A stretch of 10,490 bases of DNA from assembly GCA_016198915.1 (NCBI GenBank), contig JACQHS010000009.1, positions 1-10,490 on the forward strand, written 5' to 3'. The DNA is from Candidatus Omnitrophota bacterium (GTDB taxonomy: Bacteria > Omnitrophota > Gorgyraeia > Aquiviventales > Aquiviventaceae). Below are positions 6,043 through 10,490 of the stretch, piece by piece. Within the stretch, counting starts at the first letter, position 1. Every line of letters begins with the position of its first letter. The translations under genes were made by a program, and so were the position numbers. Under the pieces are notes generated by a model. It saw only the letters and a list, made by a program, of their open reading frames with translations. It did not search any database and was not told the origin of the DNA.

Positions 6043-6640
6043 CGGGCGCAGGCTCCGACGCAGCGCCACCGACGACGTACAGATAGAGCTGCAGGGTGGC
6101 GGCCAGTTGCACTCCCTGCGGGTCCTTCAGTTGCAGCTCCGCGTACTGCAGGCCCACCACGCTCGGAAACGTCTCAGCCATCAACCGCTCCAGCGCTTGG
6201 ACAATGGCGTGATAGCGGCCTTCCGCCGTGAGGGTCACCGGCAGCCGATAGCACGGCTGGCCGTCCACGAGGAGCGGCTGCTCAGCGTCTGTGACGGGTT
6301 CGACGTTGCCCTGAGACACGTTCACGAGTTTCACCTCGCCCATTTTGACCGTGTCCACCAGCGTATTGAGCAACTGGGGCAGATGGGCCTGCGGCGGGAA
6401 TCGGTGCTTCAGCGTGTCGAGCCGCTTCAGATGGTGGGCGTGCCAGACCTCTATGCCGCCCGATGTTTGGACCATCGCTTCCACCTGTGCCAATTGCGCG
6501 CGCAAGACTTCCGCCTGCTGCCGATCCTGCCGAACAGCACGGACGGCCGGCTGGTAGCCCCACCACCAGCTCACCATGACCATGCACGCCGCCGCAAGCA
6601 CCGCGAGACTCTGAGAGAGACGAGGGTCGATCATTTTCAT
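6032..6640 (-). CDS. pilO: PilO-like (GspM-like) pilus inner-membrane platform protein
   Basis: A 202-residue bitopic membrane protein: short cytoplasmic N-terminus, one transmembrane helix at about 11-28 (SLAVLAAACMVMVSWWWG), a coiled-coil stretch at 33-58, then a periplasmic part with the alternating beta/alpha character of PilO ferredoxin-like domains (GEVKLVNVSQGNVEP, then YRLPVTLTAEGRYHAIVQAL). In the family it pairs with PilN under the pilus or pseudopilus motor. Recognition rests on size, topology and position between PilMN and PilP rather than on a strong motif. Two starts fit: ATG 6640 and ATG 6634 (MKM). The only ribosome-binding sequence is GGAG carried by the heptad repeat at 6642-6658, eight bases before ATG 6634 and nine (next copy) before ATG 6640. 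The stop is followed at once by the palindrome at 5935-6028. Confidence 0.8.
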   Translation of the reverse strand: MKMIDPRLSQSLAVLAAACMVMVSWWWGYQPAVRAVRQDRQQAEVLRAQLAQVEAMVQTSGGIEVWHAHHLKRLDTLKHRFPPQAHLPQLLNTLVDTVKMGEVKLVNVSQGNVEPVTDAEQPLLVDGQPCYRLPVTLTAEGRYHAIVQALERLMAETFPSVVGLQYAELQLKDPQGVQLAATLQLYLYVVGGAASEPAPDAP

Positions 6641-6641
6641 G

Positions 6642-6658
6642 ACTCCGAACTCCGAACT
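6642..6658. repeat. Short GTTCGGA heptad repeat in the pilMN-pilO gap
   Basis: The plus strand reads ACTCCGA, ACTCCGA, ACT; the minus strand reads (A)GTTCGGAGTTCGGAGT. It is the same unit as in the 4501-4575 element, without an inverted partner. It occupies most of the 22-base gap between the pilMN stop (6663) and ATG 6640 and contains two GGAG cores spaced seven bases apart, which can serve as Shine-Dalgarno sequences for ATG 6640 and ATG 6634. Confidence 0.75.
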
Positions 6659-6662
6659 GCGT

Positions 6663-8231
6663 CTAATTTCGCATCAACTGGCATGTGAGAGTAAATTTGG
6701 CGAGAGGATCATCCGCTGTCGCCCGCCCAGTCGAGCCCAACGACACCTGACGACACGCGTGTGCTCGCTCCAGCCACAGCCCGAGTTCCGAGACGTACGC
6801 TTCTGCCGTCTGTTCCCGCTCCTGCGCCTCTCCTTCGAGATGGACGTCGCCCTTGGCCTGAGCCGAGAGACGCACCAGCCGCACCGGGGTGGGAAAGTTG
6901 CGCGCGAGCCGGCCGAACCACTCCAGCGGCACGCCGCCCTGAACGACCAGCCGCTGAACTAGCTGCGTGTGCACTATCAGCGCCGCCTGAAGCTCCACGA
7001 CGGGCTTGACGGCAATCCATCGGTTGGCCAGCGTCTGGAGCTCGCGGGAGACTCCCTGCCGCCTCAGATGCCATACTCCTGCCCCCGACCAGATGAGCAA
7101 TGTGGCCAGGACGAGACCCCGCCACAGCCGCGCGGCAGATTGGAGAAAGAGCCATCGCTGACGCGCGGGACGCGGCGCAAGATTCGGTTTGGGAGCCTGC
7201 TCAAACAGCGCCAGCCCGCACGCGATCGCCGCCGTCGCCCCCTCCCGGCCCACGAGCGGCTCACAGTTCAATCGCGACACGGTGACAGCGAGCTGCTGTG
7301 AGAGCCATCGCTCAACGTTCGGCAGGCGGGAGCCCTCGCCGCTGACCAGGACGCGAATGGGCACGGCGGCTTTGGCGGCCTGCGCGCCGAAGGTCATGGT
7401 GCGCCTGACTTCGCTCACGAGCTGCTCCAGGATCGGCTGGAGCATGGCGAGATAGGTCGCGGCAGGAATGCCCCGGGATCCAAGCGCAACAGCGCCTGCC
7501 GTCTCGGGGATGCCGGTCTCCTGCATGAGCGCTTCGGCTTCCTCTCGAGCCAGCGACACGGTGGACGCTCCAACAGAAACGCGGGCCGTGAGCGCGTCAA
7601 TCAGATGATCGGCTCCCAGCGCCACATCGCGCGCATAGACCACCTCGCCCGCCTCGACCAAGACCATGGTGGTGCGGCGCTCCCCGATCTCCATGAGCAC
7701 TGCGGAATCTTGTCCCAGCACGTTCAAAGTCTTCGCGGTCTGGGCCAGCGCCAGGGCGGCGGGTGCGACGGCTCGCGCGGCCCAACCGGCATCCCACAAC
7801 GCCGCCAGGTCTTGCTGGAGCAGGGCGGCTTCGCAGGCGGCGAGGGAGAGCTGGCACTCCCACTGATCATCAACGCGGCTTTGACGCTTCACGCGAAACT
7901 CGTATTGGGCTCGCTCGACGTCAAACGGCAGGAGCTTCGGGAGATGTCCGCGGACCACTTCAGGGAGCCGTTTGAGGTTGTTGACCTGCACGGTGAGCAG
8001 ACGGACATAACTCGTGGGCGCGCAGAGGGTCAGCGAGGCCAAATACCGCCAACGGCGCAGAGGACGCAGCAGCTGACCCAGGTCACCGGGCAGGCTTGCG
8101 GCATCGTCCTGAGCGCGTCGGCATTGGAGAAAGTGCCACTGCGCTCCGCCGCCGACTGGCCTCGTGCGCAACACAGCCTTCAGCGTTCTGGCGCCGACAT
8201 CGACGCCGATGCGCACCGGCCGCTGCAGCAT
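6663..8231 (-). CDS. PilM-PilN fusion protein (GspL-like) of the pilus assembly platform
   Basis: About 522 residues from ATG 8231. Residues 1-345 are PilM-like, an actin-like ATP-binding fold: phosphate-1 motif VRIGVDVGARTLKAVL at 6-21, the DSAVLMEIGERRTTMVLVEAG segment at 175-195, and the adenosine-side motif VLVSGEGSRLPN at 294-305. A linker with NLAPRPARQR (350-359) resembles the INLLP start of PilN. Then a transmembrane helix (about 372-387, GLVLATLLIWSGAGVW), a coiled region and a PilN-like periplasmic domain with PLEWFGRLARNFPTPVRL. PilM and PilN are normally separate; a joined cytoplasmic and periplasmic chain is the GspL plan of type II secretion. The start is uncertain. The frame is open to 8312, but that stretch overlaps the upstream gene, and neither start has a good Shine-Dalgarno sequence. 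ATG 8231 puts the first beta strand where PilM proteins have it. pilO follows after 22 bases of repeat. Confidence 0.85.
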   Translation of the reverse strand: MLQRPVRIGVDVGARTLKAVLRTRPVGGGAQWHFLQCRRAQDDAASLPGDLGQLLRPLRRWRYLASLTLCAPTSYVRLLTVQVNNLKRLPEVVRGHLPKLLPFDVERAQYEFRVKRQSRVDDQWECQLSLAACEAALLQQDLAALWDAGWAARAVAPAALALAQTAKTLNVLGQDSAVLMEIGERRTTMVLVEAGEVVYARDVALGADHLIDALTARVSVGASTVSLAREEAEALMQETGIPETAGAVALGSRGIPAATYLAMLQPILEQLVSEVRRTMTFGAQAAKAAVPIRVLVSGEGSRLPNVERWLSQQLAVTVSRLNCEPLVGREGATAAIACGLALFEQAPKPNLAPRPARQRWLFLQSAARLWRGLVLATLLIWSGAGVWHLRRQGVSRELQTLANRWIAVKPVVELQAALIVHTQLVQRLVVQGGVPLEWFGRLARNFPTPVRLVRLSAQAKGDVHLEGEAQEREQTAEAYVSELGLWLERAHACRQVSLGSTGRATADDPLAKFTLTCQLMRN

Positions 8232-8242
8232 GGCGGGAAGGC

Positions 8243-8467
8243 TCAGGAGTAAACCCGCAGCCACACGTAGAACGCCGAGGCGAGACAGAACACGCCGGCC
8301 GCGATGAGGCACAGCCCCGTGCTGACGTGGTACTTGAGAAACCAGGCATCGGTGTCAATGGCCGGCCGTGTGGCGCCGATGTTGCCCCAGAGCAGGCGCT
8401 TCGGAGTCGCCAGGAAGACCAGACCGAACACCACCGAGATCGTCCCCGGAATGATCATGTACCACAT
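8243..8467 (-). CDS. Small two-helix membrane protein, function unknown
   Basis: A 74-residue protein that I do not recognise. It has two predicted membrane segments, about 5-21 (IIPGTISVVFGLVFLAT) and 51-70 (TGLCLIAAGVFCLASAFYVW). A 30-residue polar stretch between them contains KRLLWGNIG and DTDAWFLKYHV. ATG 8467 is strongly supported by GGAGGAG (complement of 8475-8481) seven bases upstream, one of the best ribosome binding sites in the window. It lies 27 bases after the minor-prepilin stop and 11 bases before ATG of pilMN, so it is inside the pilus operon. This suggests an accessory role in the platform, but it may be an unrelated passenger. Confidence 0.8.
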   Translation of the reverse strand: MWYMIIPGTISVVFGLVFLATPKRLLWGNIGATRPAIDTDAWFLKYHVSTGLCLIAAGVFCLASAFYVWLRVYS

Positions 8468-8474
8468 GCGCTGT

Positions 8475-8481
8475 CTCCTCC
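8475..8481 (-). promoter_or_regulatory. Shine-Dalgarno sequence of the small membrane protein
   Basis: The minus strand reads GGAGGAG with a 7-base spacer to ATG 8467. It confirms this start over the in-frame ATG at 8458 and supports the reality of the small gene. Confidence 0.8.
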
Positions 8482-8494
8482 GGCGGTCACCTCG

Positions 8495-9136
8495 TTACGG
8501 AACACGAATCGCGACGGATGAAGTAATATCTTCCCGCGCATCTCCCTCATCGAAAACGCCGTTGCCGGTCTGCGCCGTGAAGGCGATATCCACCCGCCGA
8601 ATCGTGGCCGGCGGCGGACAAGTCGGGGGGTTGTTCACCTCCACCCCGCTCTGATTATAGTACCGAAACAGGCGAACTGTCGGGAGAATTCGCACGATGC
8701 CCTGCGCGTGGTACGGGAGGACTTCCTCCGTGCCGATGGTCGGTGTGCACGAGGGCGTGGGGAGGCTGCGGCGTATCACCTCCTGCGACGCGACCAAGTC
8801 ATCCCAGCGCAGGAGGATGGATTGGCCGTCAGCCGTCCGAAATCCGATACGGCTGGCCTCGGCGAGCCACAGCGCCGGCTCGGTGGCGCTGCGCCGCACG
8901 GCAAACCGCAGACCGCGCACTGTCGGTTGTCCCGTGAGGGTGGAAAAGCCGCCCTCGATCACCTGATGCAAGACTTCCGTGGCCGCATCGTTGGCCGCCA
9001 GCGCCTTCGGCAAAAACACGAGCGTCTTCACGCCGTGAAACACCAGGATGGGCGTGACGAGAAAGAGGATGGCGCTGACGACGATGACGATGACGAGCTC
9101 GACCAAGGTCGCCGCGTTTCGGTTGACGCATCGCAT
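8495..9136 (-). CDS. Minor type IV prepilin or pseudopilin (PilW/GspJ-like position)
   Basis: A 213-residue prepilin. The N-terminus MRCVNRNA is a short basic leader, followed by ATLVELVIVIVVSAILFLV, the conserved hydrophobic pilin helix with glutamate (E13) at +5 of the mature protein. The prepilin peptidase (PilD) would cut between A8 and A9. The residue at -1 is alanine instead of the usual glycine, which the family tolerates less often. After the helix comes a globular domain with ANDAATEVLHQVIEGG and GLRFAVRRS, then a cysteine pair far down the chain (SCTPT and PTCPP). ATG 9136 follows the upstream prepilin stop by one base (TGACATG), which suggests coupled translation. ATG 9157 would lengthen the leader to 15 residues and overlap that gene. 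The subtype is inferred from gene order only. Confidence 0.85.
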   Translation of the reverse strand: MRCVNRNAATLVELVIVIVVSAILFLVTPILVFHGVKTLVFLPKALAANDAATEVLHQVIEGGFSTLTGQPTVRGLRFAVRRSATEPALWLAEASRIGFRTADGQSILLRWDDLVASQEVIRRSLPTPSCTPTIGTEEVLPYHAQGIVRILPTVRLFRYYNQSGVEVNNPPTCPPPATIRRVDIAFTAQTGNGVFDEGDAREDITSSVAIRVP

Positions 9137-9137
9137 G

Positions 9138-9536
9138 TCAGCCACCGAAGAAGACATGCTTGGTTCGATAGCTCACGAGGGTCGCCAGGACGTCGCCCGA
9201 GCCGGTCTTCGTGACCACGACCGTAATTGCCTTTACTCCCTGGTTGCCCGTGTCGGTATTGGTACAGTTGCCCGCCAGACAGCTCACGGTCACCTGTCTG
9301 GTATACGCGCCGAAGCCAGGCACCGGCGCCGCAGCCTGGGAGCTGATCGCGAAGAAATCGTTCCAGCTGTCAATGTCTTCCATCTCAGCTCGGGCAAGCT
9401 GCACGCCGACCGTGTAGTCCCGGGCCCGTAGCGCAGCCTGGAGATGCTCGCTGAGGATGACCCCCGCCGGCACGCCGAGGATCGCGGCCAGGGCGATCGT
9501 GATCACCAGCTCGACCAACGTCATCCCGCGGCTCAT
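9138..9536 (-). CDS. Minor type IV prepilin (PilV/GspI-like)
   Basis: A 132-residue prepilin with a textbook leader: MSRG, then MTLVELVITIALAAILG. The peptidase would cut after G4, leaving E9 at +5 of the mature chain. After the helix, ARAEMEDIDSW matches the LA..EME pattern common in PilV and GspI minor pilins, and a cysteine pair (SCLAGNC) may form a small disulfide loop. The ATG overlaps the stop of the upstream PilX-like gene by four bases (ATGA), so translation is likely coupled. In type IV pili and type II secretion such minor pilins prime fibre assembly at the inner membrane. The specific subfamily is an inference from length and motif. Confidence 0.87.
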   Translation of the reverse strand: MSRGMTLVELVITIALAAILGVPAGVILSEHLQAALRARDYTVGVQLARAEMEDIDSWNDFFAISSQAAAPVPGFGAYTRQVTVSCLAGNCTNTDTGNQGVKAITVVVTKTGSGDVLATLVSYRTKHVFFGG

Positions 9537-10477
9537 GGCGTTTGGCTGTTCAACTCCTCATACGCCACGATAGCGCCTTCGTTTCTCTGTTCATCCCCCG
9601 CGCTACTGCAGTCTTCCCCGATGTCTCCCGACTGCGCGCAGACGCGGTACTCTACCCGCAGGCGCCGCCACACGGAGAACGGGAACGCCCCCCGCCGCAC
9701 CTCACCGACCGAGCGCAGGGTGAAGTCCGCCCACGATTGGTCCGGATTCGGCGGAACGTACCGGCTCGTCCGTTCGCCGCTGTCCGACAGGATGAACGTC
9801 ACGTCAATCCAGTCCTTCGCGTCCATGCCGCTGGTCGCGGTAAACCAAATCTGGTTATTGTTCCATCGCTGCCCGGGGGTGAGCGTCACGTTCGGGGTGA
9901 TATCAATGACCGAGTTGCGGGCCGCGGCCACACAGCCCGGCGCCTCCCAGTTGGAATTTGTGCCGTTAAGATCAATGCGCAGGATTCCTTCGTCATCGGC
10001 CGGAGGATACGGAAACCAGTTGATGCGCATCGCGTCCACGGTCAACGAGGACTCGCCGCTCGCCAGCACATTCCGCACGGCCCAGTTCCGAATCCGCTGG
10101 CGGGACACGCGCTCAGGCCCTCTGGAGGGGCACAAATTGCTGTTCGCAAAGCTCACGGCGTCCCGCATGTTGACAAGCAGGAAATCCGCATTCGGACCCG
10201 AAATGTTGAACACATCGTCATCAGCCGTCCCAGGCAGCGGGCCCGCGGTGACTGTCTGTTCCCCCAGAGAAATTTCCTGCCCGCGGCGGTAGTCATACAG
10301 CTCCCGCATCACGCCGGCTTGGGCGAGGTAGATGGCTTTCGTTTGGTTCTGGCGGAGGCTGGTCGTGCGCAGGTGCTCGGTGAGGTAGAACGTGATGCCG
10401 ACGAGCGCGAGGATGACCGCGCTGATGAGGACGATCAGGCCGACGAGCAGCCAGCCGGGCGAGGGCTGACGCCGCAC
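9533..10477 (-). CDS. PilX-like pilus assembly protein, start near the window edge
   Basis: About 314 residues. The N-terminus has one hydrophobic helix (GWLLVGLIVLISAVILALVG at about 8-27) and the YLAQAGVMRELYDYRRG stretch typical of PilX-like proteins, in which mature chains carry an AxxxAEAG-like segment after the helix. There is no glutamate at +5, so it is not a standard prepilin. This fits PilX or GspK relatives, which sit at the fibre tip with the minor pilins. The long polar remainder has WFPYPPADDEGILRIDLNG and two widely spaced cysteine pairs. GTG 10477 is the only start inside the window and lacks a Shine-Dalgarno sequence. The frame is open to the edge, so the true start may lie beyond 10490. 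The next gene overlaps its stop by four bases. Confidence 0.75.
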   Translation of the reverse strand: MRRQPSPGWLLVGLIVLISAVILALVGITFYLTEHLRTTSLRQNQTKAIYLAQAGVMRELYDYRRGQEISLGEQTVTAGPLPGTADDDVFNISGPNADFLLVNMRDAVSFANSNLCPSRGPERVSRQRIRNWAVRNVLASGESSLTVDAMRINWFPYPPADDEGILRIDLNGTNSNWEAPGCVAAARNSVIDITPNVTLTPGQRWNNNQIWFTATSGMDAKDWIDVTFILSDSGERTSRYVPPNPDQSWADFTLRSVGEVRRGAFPFSVWRRLRVEYRVCAQSGDIGEDCSSAGDEQRNEGAIVAYEELNSQTP

Positions 10478-10490
10478 CGGGGTGGTGCGA

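Noticed and set aside
7605..8252. Plus-strand open frame of 215 codons
   Set aside because: Antisense to the PilM part of the fusion, no family resemblance, low-complexity Arg/Gln composition.
8232..8312. N-terminal extension of PilMN
   Set aside because: It overlaps the small membrane gene by about 70 bases and precedes the first PilM strand by an unusual basic and hydrophobic stretch. Not fully excluded.

Overview
The window is a GC-rich stretch of chromosome from a diderm (Gram-negative type) bacterium. The evidence is a lipopolysaccharide transport set (LptB and LptC/LptA-like), an LpxL-type lipid A acyltransferase and a type IV pilus/type II secretion assembly platform. Every supported gene lies on the minus strand, so the region reads from position 10490 down to 1. 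The lineage cannot be fixed from sequence alone. The gene mix and order (tig-clpP followed by a class V aminotransferase, a PPIase-less trigger factor, a PilM-PilN fusion) suggest an uncultured phylum such as Omnitrophota, held with low confidence.

Layout in transcription order. (1) 10477-8495: a PilX-like protein and two prepilins with class III leader peptides, overlapping or almost touching. (2) 8467-8243: a small two-helix membrane protein of unknown function with a strong ribosome binding site. (3) 8231-5656: the inner-membrane pilus platform, made of a PilM-PilN fusion (GspL-like), PilO and a PilP/GspC-like protein. (4) 5655-5482: a GC-rich inverted repeat, then a very good sigma70-type promoter. 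(5) 5467-2850: an LpxL-type acyltransferase whose frame stays open into an LptC-LptA-like protein, then LptB. (6) 2720-1: trigger factor lacking its PPIase domain, ClpP, and a class V aminotransferase that runs off the window.

The most unusual layer is a set of short-period repeat elements in the gaps between genes of the same direction: RTYAGTG heptads (2725-2848), GCTTGTN heptads (4457-4484), TTCGGAR-type heptads (4501-4575, with a short relative at 6642-6658) and TCTGTG units (5935-6028). Three form imperfect hairpins. Each ends 1 to 8 bases before a plausible start codon, exactly where an ordinary Shine-Dalgarno sequence is weak or absent. Two of them (4457-4484 and 5935-6028), read on the mRNA strand, encode hydrophobic residues in all three frames. 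They supply the apparent membrane anchors of the LptC-like and PilP-like proteins. One element keeps the LpxL frame open into LptC; another supplies the GGAG in front of pilO. This looks like repeats exapted as translation-initiation regions and signal anchors.

Functionally the window joins envelope assembly (lipid A acylation, LPS export, pilus platform) with early protein folding and proteolysis (Tig, ClpP) and amino-acid metabolism (aminotransferase). No tRNA, rRNA, CRISPR array or transposase gene was seen.
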